Of a stretch of DNA of 64,000 nt, positions 1 through 9,672 are shown piece after piece. How positions within the stretch are numbered: position 1 is the stretch's first letter; the number at the start of each line of letters is the position of its first letter. The translations under genes were made by a program, and so were the position numbers. Origin of the DNA: Xenophilus sp. L33 (lineage in GTDB: Bacteria; Pseudomonadota; Gammaproteobacteria; Burkholderiales; Burkholderiaceae_C). Under the pieces are notes generated by a model, which worked only from the letters and a program-made list of their open reading frames with translations, was not told the origin of the DNA and made no database searches. Where the stretch lies: positions 1 through 64,000 of the forward strand of contig NZ_LMUW01000013.1 in NCBI RefSeq assembly GCF_009765735.1, given 5' to 3'.

Positions 1-137
1 CCGACCCGGCGCTGCTCGCCGCCCTGCGTGGCGGCGCGCCGCAGCTTCGGCAGGCGGAGCCGGCCGCGCCGGCGATGCTGGCCCTGCCGATCCACGGCGA
101 CGACGGCGTGACCGAGGTGCTGGCGCTGTATTTCTGA
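1..137 (+). CDS. C-terminal fragment of an unknown protein (possibly a GAF domain)
   Basis: The frame is open from base 3 and stops at 135-137, so only about 44 residues are visible. The last residues read LPIHGDDGVTEVLALYF, which resembles the final strands of a GAF-type sensory domain (a small hydrophobic sheet following a charged turn). The upstream part lies outside the window, so the protein family and full length cannot be judged. No terminator hairpin is evident before the next gene, which starts 51 bases downstream. Confidence 0.5.
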   Translation, partial: DPALLAALRGGAPQLRQAEPAAPAMLALPIHGDDGVTEVLALYF

Positions 138-188
138 ATCGGGCGCCATGGGCGCGGGTAAGCTTCGCGCACCTACGAGGAGACTCCC

Positions 189-572
189 ATGCCGCGCGCC
201 GTGCTTGCCGAAACCCAGATCCATCCCGTCGCCCGCGAGAAGATCGCCAGCCACAACACCGCCATCCTCAGGGAAGTGCAGGCCGCGGTGGCGGCCCAGC
301 CGGTGGTGGTGGTCGGCATGGGCATCAACCCCTTCCCGAAGAAGGCGCGCCGCCTGCTCGACGCCGCCAAGGTGCCCTACACCTACTTGTCCTACGGGAG
401 CTACTTCTCCAAATGGCGCGAGCGCAACGCGCTCAAGATGTGGACCGGCTGGCCGACCTTCCCGATGGTCTTCGTGCGCGGCACGCTGGTCGGCGGCGCC
501 GACGACGTGCAGCGCCTGATCGCCAGCGGCGAGCTGCAGCAGCTGATCGCCGGCGCACCAGCCGCCCGCTGA
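189..572 (+). CDS. Glutaredoxin-like protein lacking the active-site cysteine
   Basis: 127 residues with the layout of a monothiol (Grx4/GrxD-type) glutaredoxin. There is an N-terminal helix, a hydrophobic strand around residues 38-43, the cis-proline segment WPTFP (about 93-97), the GG-D glutathione-contact motif in TLVGGADDV, and the GELQQLI helix at the C-terminus. Monothiol glutaredoxins carry a CGFS active site after the first strand. Here that position reads NPFPKKARRLL, and there is no cysteine anywhere in the protein. It therefore cannot do standard dithiol/monothiol chemistry or ligate an Fe-S cluster through Cys. A scaffold, chaperone or glutathione-sensing role is possible. The start has the purine-rich leader GAGGAGACTCCC. 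A KirBac-type channel gene follows 20 bases later, so the two may be cotranscribed. Confidence 0.8.
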   Translation: MPRAVLAETQIHPVAREKIASHNTAILREVQAAVAAQPVVVVGMGINPFPKKARRLLDAAKVPYTYLSYGSYFSKWRERNALKMWTGWPTFPMVFVRGTLVGGADDVQRLIASGELQQLIAGAPAAR

Positions 573-592
573 ACCTTCGGCACCCCGACGCC

Positions 593-1483
593 GTGAAGAA
601 GGACAAGCCGGCCGTCGTCGACGTCGCGATGCGCTCGCGCGCGAGCGCCGTGACCATGGAAAAGCTCGGCATCGCGCGCTTCGAGTTCAGCGACCCGTAC
701 CACCTGGCGATCATGCTGAGCTGGCCGCAGTTCTTCGCGATGCTGGTGGCGATCTACCTGGGCATCAACCTGGTGTTCGCGCTGCTCTACACGGCGGTGC
801 CGGGCTGCATCGCCAACGTGCCGCCGGGTTCGCTGGCGACCGCCTTCTTCTTCAGCGTCGAGACGCTGGCCACCGTCGGCTACGGCGTGATGGCGCCGGC
901 CACGCGCTACGGCCACATCGTCTCGACGATCGAGATCCTGCTCGGCATGGTGCTCACCGCGACCATGACCGGCCTCTTCTTCGTGCGCTTCTCCAAGCCG
1001 AAGTCCAAGCTGATCCTGGCCGAGACCGCGGTCGTCACCCGGCGCGACGGCCGCCCGAGCCTGATGATCCGGATCGGCAACGGCCGGGTGAATGCGCTGA
1101 TCGACGCCGCCGCGCGCCTGACCATGCTGGTGCTCGACGTCGGCCCCGACGGCCAGCGGCTGCGCCGTGCGGTCGACCTGCGGTTGATGCGCAGCGACTT
1201 CCCGTACTTCCCGATGACCTGGACGTTGATCCACGAGATCGATGCCGACAGCCCGCTGGCCGGCATCGACGCCGACAGCCCGGTGCTCGCGGACCTCAAC
1301 CTCATGCTGAGCGTGAAGGCGCGCGATCCGCTGCTGGGTGCCGACGTCTTCTCGGTGCGCAACTACCGGGGCGACGACCTGGCCTTCGGCATGCGCTATG
1401 TCGATGCGGTGACTTCCTCGCCGGAAGGCCGCGCGGTGGCCGACATGCGCAAGATCAGCGAAGTCGAGCCGGACGTCGTCTGA
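593..1483 (+). CDS. Inward-rectifier type potassium channel (KirBac family)
   Basis: About 296 residues, the usual KirBac length. Read from the GTG at 593, an amphipathic slide helix (FEFSDPYHLAIML, about 31-42) leads into transmembrane helix 1 (about 46-67). A pore helix and the selectivity filter TVGYG (94-98) follow, then the inner helix (about 105-128). The rest is the cytoplasmic immunoglobulin-like Kir domain, with the typical segments ARLTMLVLDV and FPMTWTLIHEID. It should conduct potassium across the inner membrane. The GTG start lies 21 bases after the upstream glutaredoxin-like gene. An ATG at 629 is an alternative that would only shorten the N-terminal tail. The family call is firm because of the filter and the downstream domain; the gating signal is unknown. 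Confidence 0.93.
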   Translation: MKKDKPAVVDVAMRSRASAVTMEKLGIARFEFSDPYHLAIMLSWPQFFAMLVAIYLGINLVFALLYTAVPGCIANVPPGSLATAFFFSVETLATVGYGVMAPATRYGHIVSTIEILLGMVLTATMTGLFFVRFSKPKSKLILAETAVVTRRDGRPSLMIRIGNGRVNALIDAAARLTMLVLDVGPDGQRLRRAVDLRLMRSDFPYFPMTWTLIHEIDADSPLAGIDADSPVLADLNLMLSVKARDPLLGADVFSVRNYRGDDLAFGMRYVDAVTSSPEGRAVADMRKISEVEPDVV

Positions 1484-1499
1484 GCGTCGCGAGACGGCA

Positions 1500-3770
1500 T
1501 CAACCGGGCGCCAGCACGAAGGTCGAATGCAGCCCGCCGACCGCAGAGGGCCCGACCCAGAGGTCGAACTGCCCCGGCTCCACCGTCGGCTGCAGGTCCT
1601 GCCCGATGAACTCCAGGTCGCGGCGCGACAGCGTGAATTCGACCTCGGTCGCGCCGCCGGCCGGCACGTTCACCTTGCGGAAGGCCTTCAGCTCGCGCAC
1701 CGGCCGGGTCACGCTGGCGGCGCGGTTGCCGATGTAGAGCTGCGCGGTCTCCTCGACGTCGCGATGGCCGGTGTTGGCGATGCGCGCTTTCACGCTGAGC
1801 GTGCCGTTCCACGCCAGTTGAGCCGGCCCGACCTCGAGCGCCTCGTAGCGCACGGGTGCGTAGCCGAGCCCGAAGCCGAAGGGATAGAGCGCCTCGTTGG
1901 TGGCGTCGATGTAGCGGGCGCGGTACGACAGGTCGGGATGGTCCGCGAGCTCCGGCCGGCCGGTGCGTTTGTGGCTGTAGTAGTAGGGCACCTGGCCCGG
2001 CGTCTGCGGGAAGCTCACCGGCAGCCGGCCCGACGGACTGGCGTCGCCGAAGAGGATGTCGGCGATCGCCGGGCCGGTCTGCGAGCCGAGGAACCAGGTC
2101 ACCAGGATCGCGCGGGCATCCCGCACGCCCTGCTTCAACGCCAGCGCGCGGCCGTTGCGCAGCAGCACGACCACCGGCTTGCCGGTGGCGGCGATCGCGT
2201 TGGCCAGGTCCTGCTGCGGTTGCGGCACCTCGATGTCGCTGCGCGAACTGGCCTCGCCCGACATCTTCTCGCTCTCGCCGATCGACAGCACCACCACGTC
2301 GGCGGCGCGCGCTGCGGCCACCGCGGCGTCGATGCCGCCGGGGAGCGCCGTCTCGACGTTCGAGCCACGCGAGACGCTCAGGAGCGACGGGTCGGCGAGC
2401 GCGCCGCGCAGCGCGTCCTCGATGCTCACCGGTGCGGCCTGGCCGCGGAACACCATCCACGGGCCGAACAGGTCCGACATGCCGGCGAAGGGCCCGATCA
2501 GCGCGATCCGGGTGCCCGACTTCGAAAGCGGCAGCAGGTCGCCCTGGTTCTTCAGGAGCACGATCGAGCGCCGCGCCGCCTCGCGGGCCAGCGCCTGGTG
2601 GGCGGCGGCGTCGTAGCGGGTGGTACCGGGCGGGTCGTCCTCGAGGCCGCGGAAGGGCGCGTCGAAGAGGCCCAGCTTCTCCTTGACCCGCAGCACGCGG
2701 CGCACCGCGTCGTCGAGCCGCTCCATCGGCACCTCGCCCGAGGCCACCAGCTCGGGCAGCCAGCGCATGTAGAGGCCGCTCTGCATGCTGACGTCGGTGC
2801 CGGCCAGGAAGGCGCGCTTGGCGGCCTCGCGGCCGTCGGCGGCGAAGCCGTGGGCGATCAGTTCCTCGTCGGCGGTGTAGTCGGAGACCACGAAGCCCTT
2901 AAAGCCCCACTCGCCGCGCAGGATGCCGGTCAGCAAGGCGCGGTTGGCGTTCGACGGGATGCCGCTGATCTCGTTGAAGGCGCTCATGATCGACAGCGCG
3001 CCGGCATCGATCGCGGCCTTGAAGGGCGGCAGGTAGACCTCGCGCAGCGTGCGTTCCGACAGGTCGACGGTGTTGTAGTCGAGGCCGCCTTCGGCCGCGC
3101 CATAGCCGGCGAAGTGCTTCGGCGTGGCCAGCATCGCGTCCGGGCGCGACAGGTCCGGGCCCTGGAAGCCGCGCACCCGCGCCGCCGCGAACCGGCTGGA
3201 CAGCAGCACGTCCTCGCCCGCGCCTTCGACGCCGCGGCCCCAGCGCGCATCGCGCGCGATGTCGACCATCGGCGCGAAGGTCCAGCGGAAGCCGTCCGAG
3301 CTGGCTTCCTCGGCCGACGCGCGGGTGGTGCGCTCGGCCAGCGCCGGCTCCCAGCTGGCGGCCTCGCCGAGCGGCACCGGGAACACGGTTCGAAAGCCGT
3401 GGATGATGTCGGCCGCGAAGATCAGCGGGATGCCCAGGCGCGACTCCTTCACCGCCGCCTGCTGGGCCCGTCGCTTGGCCTCCAGCCCCTGGCCGTTGAA
3501 GAAGCCGGTGATGCGCCCGGCGCGGATGTCGGCCAGTTCGCGCTCGGCGCTCTGGTGCGCCGCCTGCGGGTTGCCGACGATCTCGCCGGCCGGTGCATAG
3601 AGGCTCAGCTGGCCGACCTTTTCCTCGACCGTCATGCGGGCGATCAGCGATTCGATGCGGCCGTCGGCCACGCCGCGATGGAGGCTGGCGCAGCTGGCGA
3701 GGCAGAGTGCGGTGACGAAGAGGAGGAGGGCGCGCGGGGCTTGGGAGAGAGAGGGAACGCAGGAACGCAT
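1500..3770 (-). CDS. bglX: Glycoside hydrolase family 3 beta-glucosidase, lipoprotein
   Basis: 756 residues with the BglX architecture: an N-terminal TIM barrel, a middle alpha/beta sandwich, and a C-terminal fibronectin-III-like domain. The catalytic aspartate is D297 in GFVVSDYTADEE. KHFAGYGAAEGGLDYN and WGRGVEGAGED are substrate-binding loops typical of the family. The N-terminus has a hydrophobic signal ending in LASC (24-27), a lipobox that would make it a lipid-anchored periplasmic enzyme. E. coli BglX is a soluble periplasmic protein, so the anchor is a local difference. The expected role is release of glucose from the non-reducing end of beta-glucosides. The gene stands alone, tail to tail with the KirBac gene (16 bases between stops). 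Confidence 0.94.
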   Translation of the reverse strand: MRSCVPSLSQAPRALLLFVTALCLASCASLHRGVADGRIESLIARMTVEEKVGQLSLYAPAGEIVGNPQAAHQSAERELADIRAGRITGFFNGQGLEAKRRAQQAAVKESRLGIPLIFAADIIHGFRTVFPVPLGEAASWEPALAERTTRASAEEASSDGFRWTFAPMVDIARDARWGRGVEGAGEDVLLSSRFAAARVRGFQGPDLSRPDAMLATPKHFAGYGAAEGGLDYNTVDLSERTLREVYLPPFKAAIDAGALSIMSAFNEISGIPSNANRALLTGILRGEWGFKGFVVSDYTADEELIAHGFAADGREAAKRAFLAGTDVSMQSGLYMRWLPELVASGEVPMERLDDAVRRVLRVKEKLGLFDAPFRGLEDDPPGTTRYDAAAHQALAREAARRSIVLLKNQGDLLPLSKSGTRIALIGPFAGMSDLFGPWMVFRGQAAPVSIEDALRGALADPSLLSVSRGSNVETALPGGIDAAVAAARAADVVVLSIGESEKMSGEASSRSDIEVPQPQQDLANAIAATGKPVVVLLRNGRALALKQGVRDARAILVTWFLGSQTGPAIADILFGDASPSGRLPVSFPQTPGQVPYYYSHKRTGRPELADHPDLSYRARYIDATNEALYPFGFGLGYAPVRYEALEVGPAQLAWNGTLSVKARIANTGHRDVEETAQLYIGNRAASVTRPVRELKAFRKVNVPAGGATEVEFTLSRRDLEFIGQDLQPTVEPGQFDLWVGPSAVGGLHSTFVLAPG

Positions 3771-3817
3771 CGGCCCATTTTCACGTCAGCGGCCGACCGG
3801 CCTCCCGGCGCGCGGAT

Positions 3818-4621
3818 TCAACCCCTCGTGGCCGCCCTTGCAGCGTCGAGCGTTTGCGCGAAGTCGTCGATCCGCTCCGCGACCTCCGCCGGCGCCTCCA
3901 CCGGCAGCAGGTGGCCCTTGCCCGGCAGGAAGTGCAGCGCGGCCGCGGGATGGCGCGGGACGATGTGCTGCCTCGCGACTTCCGGCGGATCGACCCGGTC
4001 GAGTTCGCCGGCCAGGATCAGCACCGGGACATCCACCGTCGCGACCTCGGCGCCGAAGTCCTCGCGGCTGCCGATGTCGAGCCAGCCGCTGGTGGCCGGT
4101 GCGCTCAGGCGCAGCGCGTCGTCGATCAGCATCTCGCGCACGTCGGGCGCGACCGGGCTGCCGAGCAGCACGTGGTCGAGCGTCCATTCGACCGCCTCGC
4201 GGCTGGCGTAGGCCTTCTTCATCTGGACGCGCTGGGCCTCGTCGATCGCCATCGGCGACGGCGGCGAGGAAGCGACCAGCGCGACGCCGGCAAGGCCCGT
4301 CGGCCGCTGCGATGCGAGCAGCTGGCTGGCCTTGCCGCCCATCGAATGGCCGACCAGCAGGTAGCGCGAGAGGCCGAGCGCTTGGATCACCGCGCGGGCA
4401 TCGCCGGCGTGGTCCGCGGTGCCGTAGCCGCTGGCTGGCGCATCGGAGCCGCCGGCGCCGCGGGCGTCGATCGCGATGCAGCGGTAGCGCGGCGAAAGCT
4501 GCTCGATCACCGCGCCCCAGGTGCGCGACGAGCCGCCCCAGTGGTGCAGGAAGACGAGGGCGGTGTTGCCGGTGCCGATGTCTTGGACGTTCAGTTCGAT
4601 GCCTCGATGGTCGATCTTCAT
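3818..4621 (-). CDS. Alpha/beta hydrolase
   Basis: 267 residues of the alpha/beta-hydrolase fold. Visible features are the oxyanion segment FLHHWGGSSRTW, the nucleophile elbow GHSMGG, an acid in LAGELDRVD, and the catalytic histidine in GKGHLLPVE. I chose the ATG at 4621 because AAGGAGAACCCACC precedes it as a ribosome-binding site; a longer reading frame upstream lacks one. The cap-region signatures SSPPSP and GSREDF also occur in the hydrolase half of the fusion protein at 52783, so the two belong to one subfamily. The substrate is unknown; an esterase or C-C hydrolase role is possible. A LysR gene lies divergently 97 bases away and probably controls it. Confidence 0.85.
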   Translation of the reverse strand: MKIDHRGIELNVQDIGTGNTALVFLHHWGGSSRTWGAVIEQLSPRYRCIAIDARGAGGSDAPASGYGTADHAGDARAVIQALGLSRYLLVGHSMGGKASQLLASQRPTGLAGVALVASSPPSPMAIDEAQRVQMKKAYASREAVEWTLDHVLLGSPVAPDVREMLIDDALRLSAPATSGWLDIGSREDFGAEVATVDVPVLILAGELDRVDPPEVARQHIVPRHPAAALHFLPGKGHLLPVEAPAEVAERIDDFAQTLDAARAATRG

Positions 4622-4642
4622 GGTGGGTTCTCCTTGGTGGCT

Positions 4643-4676
4643 CGATTCTGGAGAGCTTCGTTCGGGTTGAGAATCG
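4643..4676. promoter_or_regulatory. Inverted repeat between the hydrolase and LysR genes
   Basis: CGATTCT (4643-4649) and AGAATCG (4670-4676) form a perfect 7-base inverted repeat with a 20-base spacer, inside the 97-base divergent intergenic region. Its position suits an operator for the LysR-type regulator encoded at 4719. The spacer is longer than in a classic T-N11-A LysR box, so the assignment is tentative. Confidence 0.35.
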
Positions 4677-4718
4677 CACCGATCGTCTGTGCAGTCGAAA
4701 CCCAAGATACCGAATCCC

Positions 4719-5642
4719 ATGGACCGCTTCCTTTCGCTCTCCGTCTTCGTCTCGGCCGTCGAGGAAGGCAGCCTGGCCGCCGCCGGCCGGCGCCACGGCC
4801 TGTCGGCGGTGATGGCGGGTCGCTACCTGTCGTCGCTCGAAGACGAGGTGGCGGCACGGCTGCTGCAGCGGAGCACCCGGCGCCTGAGCCTCACCGATGC
4901 CGGCCGAGCCTACTTCGACCGCGCGCGCCGCATCCTCGACGACCTGAAGGAGGCCGACGACGAAGCCGCCGACCTGCAGGCCTCGCCGCGGGGCAGCCTG
5001 CGCATCGCCGCACCGGTCACCTTCGGCTCGATGTACCTGGGGCCGATCGTCGCCGGCTTCATGACCGAGTTCGCCGGCGTCGACGTCGCCCTGCACCTGC
5101 AGGACCGCTTCGTCGACCTGGTCGAGGAAGGCATCGACCTCGCGCTGCGCATCGGCCGGCTCGCCGATTCCGAGCTCGCGGCCCGCAAGCTCGCCGACTG
5201 CCGCCTGATGGCCTGCGCCTCGCCGCGCTACCTGGCCGCGACCGGGCATCCCCGAGCGCCTGCCGACCTGCAGCAGCATGCGCTGATCGGCTGGATCGGC
5301 GAGGTGACCACCGCGCCCTGGCGCTTCGAGGCCGCCGACGGCCGAGTGGTCGAGCATCCGGCGCGCTGCCGCTTCACCGCCAACCACACCGCGGTGATGC
5401 TCGAGGTCGCGCTGGCGGGCTTCGGCATCGTCTACGGACCCGACTTCGTCTTCGCGCCGCAGCTTGCGCGCGGCGAGTTGCTGCCCGTGCTGCCCGACTG
5501 GCGCAGCCCCGAACTGCCGCTCCATGCGATCACGCCGAGCGCCAGGCAGGTGAACGCGAAGACCCGCCTCTTCATCGAGCGGCTGCGCCTGGCCTTCGAG
5601 GCGCCGGCGCCGTGGCAACGCTGGCGTGACGAAAAGGGTTGA
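4719..5642 (+). CDS. LysR-family transcriptional regulator
   Basis: 307 residues. The N-terminal winged helix-turn-helix (about residues 1-60) includes AGRYLSSLEDEVAARLLQR and RLSLTDAGRAYF. It is followed by a substrate-binding domain containing LRIAAPVTFG and DLALRIGRLADSEL, typical of the LysR group that acts on oxidoreductase and hydrolase genes. The ATG at 4719 gives the standard N-terminus MDRFLSLSVFVSAVEEGS; a GTG 30 bases upstream is possible but would add an atypical tail. The divergent hydrolase gene is the likely target. The effector cannot be told from sequence. Confidence 0.9.
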   Translation: MDRFLSLSVFVSAVEEGSLAAAGRRHGLSAVMAGRYLSSLEDEVAARLLQRSTRRLSLTDAGRAYFDRARRILDDLKEADDEAADLQASPRGSLRIAAPVTFGSMYLGPIVAGFMTEFAGVDVALHLQDRFVDLVEEGIDLALRIGRLADSELAARKLADCRLMACASPRYLAATGHPRAPADLQQHALIGWIGEVTTAPWRFEAADGRVVEHPARCRFTANHTAVMLEVALAGFGIVYGPDFVFAPQLARGELLPVLPDWRSPELPLHAITPSARQVNAKTRLFIERLRLAFEAPAPWQRWRDEKG

Positions 5643-5712
5643 TCGCCGCGTGCCTGTGCGGATCCGGAAGGAGGCCTAGCATCCGCAGCCCAGCTTCGAA
5701 GAAGGAAAGTTC

Positions 5713-6621
5713 ATGTCCCGTTTCGTGCAGTTCAAGGAATTCGGCGGCCCCGACGTGCTTCGCGTGGTCGAGGTCGATCCGCCGCGCGCCGGCCCCGGCC
5801 AGTTGCGCGTGAGGGTCCAGGTCGCCGGCCTCAACCCGGTCGACTGGAAGATCTTCGGCTCGCCGGCGGCGGCCAAGATGTTCGGCGCGGTGCTGCCTTC
5901 GGGCAACGGCAACGACTACGCCGGCGTGGTCGACGAGGTGGGCGCCGGTGTGAGCGGCTTCTCGGTCGGCGACGAAGTCTTCGGCGGCCGCCGCTTCCTG
6001 GCGCAGGCCGACTACGTGGTGGTGCCGGCCGAGAGCGCGCTGCGCAAGCCCGAAGGCCTCGACATCGAGCAGGCCGGCTCGCTCGACATCGCCGGGCGCA
6101 CCGCCTGCGCCAGCGTGCGTTCGCTGGCGCTGACGAAGGATGACGTCGTGCTGGTGAGCGCGGCCGCCGGCGGCGTCGGCCTGCTGGCGGCGCAGCTGGC
6201 CTTGCGCGCCGGCGCCAGGGTGATCGGCACCGCCGGTCCCGACAACCATGCTTTCCTGGCCGACCTCGGCGTGAAGCCGATCGACTACGGCGACGGCCTC
6301 GTGGCGCGGCTCGAGCCCGAGGGCATCACCGCGGTGCTCGACAACAACGGCATCCCGACGCTCGAGGCGGCGCTCGCGCTCGGCATCCCGGCGCGCCGCA
6401 TCAACACCATCGTGTCGCACGACTTCGCGGCGCAGCACGGTATCGGCACGGTCGGCGGCGCGGCCGGCCAGCCGGCCGAACTGCTGCAACTGGCAGAGCT
6501 GATCGCATCCGGCGAGGTGCGCCTGCCGATCGATTCGACCTATCCGCTGGAGCGCGTGGTGGAGGCCTATCGCCGCCTCATGGCCGGGCACCTGCGCGGC
6601 AAGATCGCGCTCGTCAGCTGA
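5713..6621 (+). CDS. NADPH:quinone oxidoreductase-like (zinc-independent MDR family)
   Basis: 302 residues of the medium-chain dehydrogenase/reductase superfamily. The N-terminal GroES-like domain includes VAGLNPVDWKIFGS and GNDYAGVVDEVGAGVSGFSVGDEVFG. The Rossmann domain has the dinucleotide-binding signature VSAAAGGVGLLAAQLAL. No cysteine zinc-lobe motif is present, which points to the quinone-reductase branch rather than zinc alcohol dehydrogenases. It probably reduces a quinone or an alpha,beta-unsaturated carbonyl with NADPH. The ribosome-binding site GAAGAAGGAAA lies just before the ATG. It is tail to tail with the aldo/keto reductase at 6640. Confidence 0.9.
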   Translation: MSRFVQFKEFGGPDVLRVVEVDPPRAGPGQLRVRVQVAGLNPVDWKIFGSPAAAKMFGAVLPSGNGNDYAGVVDEVGAGVSGFSVGDEVFGGRRFLAQADYVVVPAESALRKPEGLDIEQAGSLDIAGRTACASVRSLALTKDDVVLVSAAAGGVGLLAAQLALRAGARVIGTAGPDNHAFLADLGVKPIDYGDGLVARLEPEGITAVLDNNGIPTLEAALALGIPARRINTIVSHDFAAQHGIGTVGGAAGQPAELLQLAELIASGEVRLPIDSTYPLERVVEAYRRLMAGHLRGKIALVS

Positions 6622-6639
6622 CGCGAACGCCGACCGCGC

Positions 6640-7509
<870 letters not shown>

Positions 7510-7562
7510 GCGCCGACCTTACGGCGATCGGCGATGACCCGACGCCGACGCGGTCTTCGCTT

Positions 7563-8528
7563 CTACGCGCCGAAATTCAACGCCAGGCCGGGCCGCGGCC
7601 AGGGCATCGCGAGCAGCCGACCGCTGCGCGACTGGGTGACGAACGCGGTGCGCAGGTCCGGCCCGCCGAAGCAGATGTTGGTGGTCGCGCGGTCGGGCAG
7701 GTAGACCTGCTCGACCAGACGGCCGTCGGGCGCGACCACCGTGATGCCGGCGCCGCCCGGCGAGGCTTGTCCGCCGACCCCGATGGTGGCCACGCAGATG
7801 TTGCCGCCGGCCTCGACCGCCAGCGAATCGAACATGCAGTAGTGGGCCGCGGCGTAGAGCAGGCGGCCCGGGCTCAGCGCCGGCGGCATCGGCTGCAGCG
7901 CCAGTTCGCCCGGCGCCACGATGTCGAAGGCCCAGAGGCGCGCGGTCACGGTCTCGGCCACGTAGAGCGTCTTCTCGTCCGGCGAGAGGCCGATGCCGTT
8001 GGGCGTGAGCATCGGCTGCACCGCCAGGCGAAGCGCGCCGCCGTCGGCCGGCGCGTAGCAGATGCTGCCGCGCTCGATCGCGGTCTCGCCCATGTGGCCG
8101 AGGTCGGTGAACCAGCAGCCGCCGCCCTTGTCGAAGACGATGTCGTTCGGCCCCGAGAGCGGTCCGCGCGGCGTGCGCTCGTGCAGCCGCTGCACCTGGC
8201 CGCTCGCCAGGTCGATGCGCTCGATGCGGCCGCCCGCGTAGTCGGCGGCGCGGCCGGCCGGGAAGCGGCCGTTCTGCGCATCGCCGCCCCAGCGGAAGCC
8301 GCCGTTGTTGCACACGTAGCAGGCGCCGTCCGGGCCGAGTGCGGCGCCGTTGGGACCGCCACCGGTTTCGGCGACGCGCTCGGCGCGGCCTTCCGGCGCG
8401 ATGCGGGTCAGGCAGCCGGCGCCGATCTCGACCAGCAGCACCGAGCCGTCGCGCAGCGCGATCGGCCCTTCGGGAAACCACAGGCCGGTGGCGCGGACCT
8501 CGAAGTCGGGTGAAGAAGACATGGTCAT
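7563..8528 (-). CDS. SMP-30/gluconolactonase family lactonase
   Basis: 321 residues with the six-bladed propeller features of the SMP-30/gluconolactonase/LRE family: WFPEGPIALRDGSVLLVEI (metal-binding Glu), LSGPNDIVFDKGGGCWFTD, and LTPNGIGLSPDEKTLYVAE. These provide the Glu/Asn/Asp ligands for the divalent metal. It probably hydrolyses a sugar or organic-acid lactone. The ATG at 8528 overlaps the stop of the upstream Bug receptor gene by 4 bases (ATGA), so translation is coupled; a second ATG at 8522 is also possible. The pairing with a Bug receptor suggests the receptor's ligand is related to the lactone or its acid. Confidence 0.9.
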   Translation of the reverse strand: MTMSSSPDFEVRATGLWFPEGPIALRDGSVLLVEIGAGCLTRIAPEGRAERVAETGGGPNGAALGPDGACYVCNNGGFRWGGDAQNGRFPAGRAADYAGGRIERIDLASGQVQRLHERTPRGPLSGPNDIVFDKGGGCWFTDLGHMGETAIERGSICYAPADGGALRLAVQPMLTPNGIGLSPDEKTLYVAETVTARLWAFDIVAPGELALQPMPPALSPGRLLYAAAHYCMFDSLAVEAGGNICVATIGVGGQASPGGAGITVVAPDGRLVEQVYLPDRATTNICFGGPDLRTAFVTQSRSGRLLAMPWPRPGLALNFGA

Positions 8529-9517
8529 TCCAGTTTGATGCGGCCCGACCTGAACAAGGCTTCGAGCGTCTTGCCGGTCTGGTCGATGTAGCGCGAGAAG
8601 TCGGCGCCGGCGAGGCCCGAGGGTTCGAAGCCGAGGTCGTAGATGCGTCCGCTGACCTCCGGCAGGCGAATGATGCGGCCCATCTCGTGCGCCAGCTCGT
8701 CGATGACCGGCTTCGGTGTCGCCGCCGGCGCGAAGAGGCCATGCCAGGCCGGCAGGTCCAGCTCGGCGAGGCCCTGCTCGGAGAAGGTCGGCACCTGCGG
8801 ATAGGACTTCATCCGCGTCGCGCCGTTGACGCCGAGCATGCGCACCCGGCCCGATGCGGCTTCCTCGCGCGCCATCGAGCCGGCATCGCTGAAGGCCGAG
8901 GTGACCTGGCCGCCGATCAGGTCCAGCAGGGCCGGCGCGGCGCCCTTGTAAGGGACCTGCGTGAGGTCGAGGCCCTCGGTCACGTTGAGCGACTCGCCCA
9001 TGAAGTTGGCGACCGAGCCCGCGCCGTAGGTGGCGTAGTTGTAGGTGCCGGGATGGCGCTTGGCGAGCGCGATGAATTCGCGCATGTCGTGCGCCGGCAC
9101 CTGCGCATTGACCGCGAATCCGACCGGCGACAGCTCGGTCAGGATGATCGGCGCCAGGTCGCTCATGCGGTAGCCCGGCTTGGGCATCGTGATCGTGTTG
9201 AGCTGCAGCGAGGTGAAGGTCATCAGCAGGGTGAGGCCGTCGGGCGCGGCCGCAGCGACATAGGCGGCGGCGATCGCCGTGTTGGCGCCCGCGCGCGACT
9301 CGACCAGCACCGGCTGCCCGTAGTGCGCGCTCAGCTGCTGCGAGAAGACCCGCGCCAGCGCGTCGAGGCCGCCGCCGGGCGGCGTCGGGATGATCAGCCG
9401 GATCGGGCCGGCCGGGAAGCGCGACTCGGCATGCGCCGCCATCGGCGCGGTCGCGCCGATGGCCGAGGCGGCCCAGGCCGCTCCGAGTCCGAGTGCATCG
9501 CGGCGCCGCAGGGTCAT
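8525..9517 (-). CDS. Bug/TctC-family solute receptor
   Basis: 330 residues. The ATG at 9517 is preceded by GGAGACTCCCACC; a longer frame upstream looks non-coding. The N-terminus MTLRRRDALGLGAAWAAS, followed by a hydrophobic run and AHA, is a twin-arginine-like export signal. The body has Bug hallmarks: GPIRLIIPTPPGGGLDALAR, GQPVLVESRAGANT, VPYKGAAPALLDLIGGQV and YPQVPTFSEQGL. Bug proteins are periplasmic receptors for carboxylates, often orphans without TctA/TctB permeases, as here. It is the first gene of a two-gene operon with the lactonase and is divergent from an AraC regulator. Confidence 0.93.
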   Translation of the reverse strand: MTLRRRDALGLGAAWAASAIGATAPMAAHAESRFPAGPIRLIIPTPPGGGLDALARVFSQQLSAHYGQPVLVESRAGANTAIAAAYVAAAAPDGLTLLMTFTSLQLNTITMPKPGYRMSDLAPIILTELSPVGFAVNAQVPAHDMREFIALAKRHPGTYNYATYGAGSVANFMGESLNVTEGLDLTQVPYKGAAPALLDLIGGQVTSAFSDAGSMAREEAASGRVRMLGVNGATRMKSYPQVPTFSEQGLAELDLPAWHGLFAPAATPKPVIDELAHEMGRIIRLPEVSGRIYDLGFEPSGLAGADFSRYIDQTGKTLEALFRSGRIKLE

Positions 9518-9672
9518 GGTGGGAGTCTCCGTGGGGTTTTTCGCTCGCCGCACTCTAGGAGCCGCCGTTGACGGCGTCTTGCATGGAGCGGCCGCGCAGC
9601 ATTGGATGTTCACGACGAACGGTAGGGACTTACCCGAAGCGAGCCATTCAATGGTTGGACCAGAATGCGCCC

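Noticed and set aside
1527-4211. A long plus-strand frame opposite the beta-glucosidase
   Set aside because: Composition is Arg/Gln/Gly/His-rich with no motifs; the minus-strand GH3 gene is clear.
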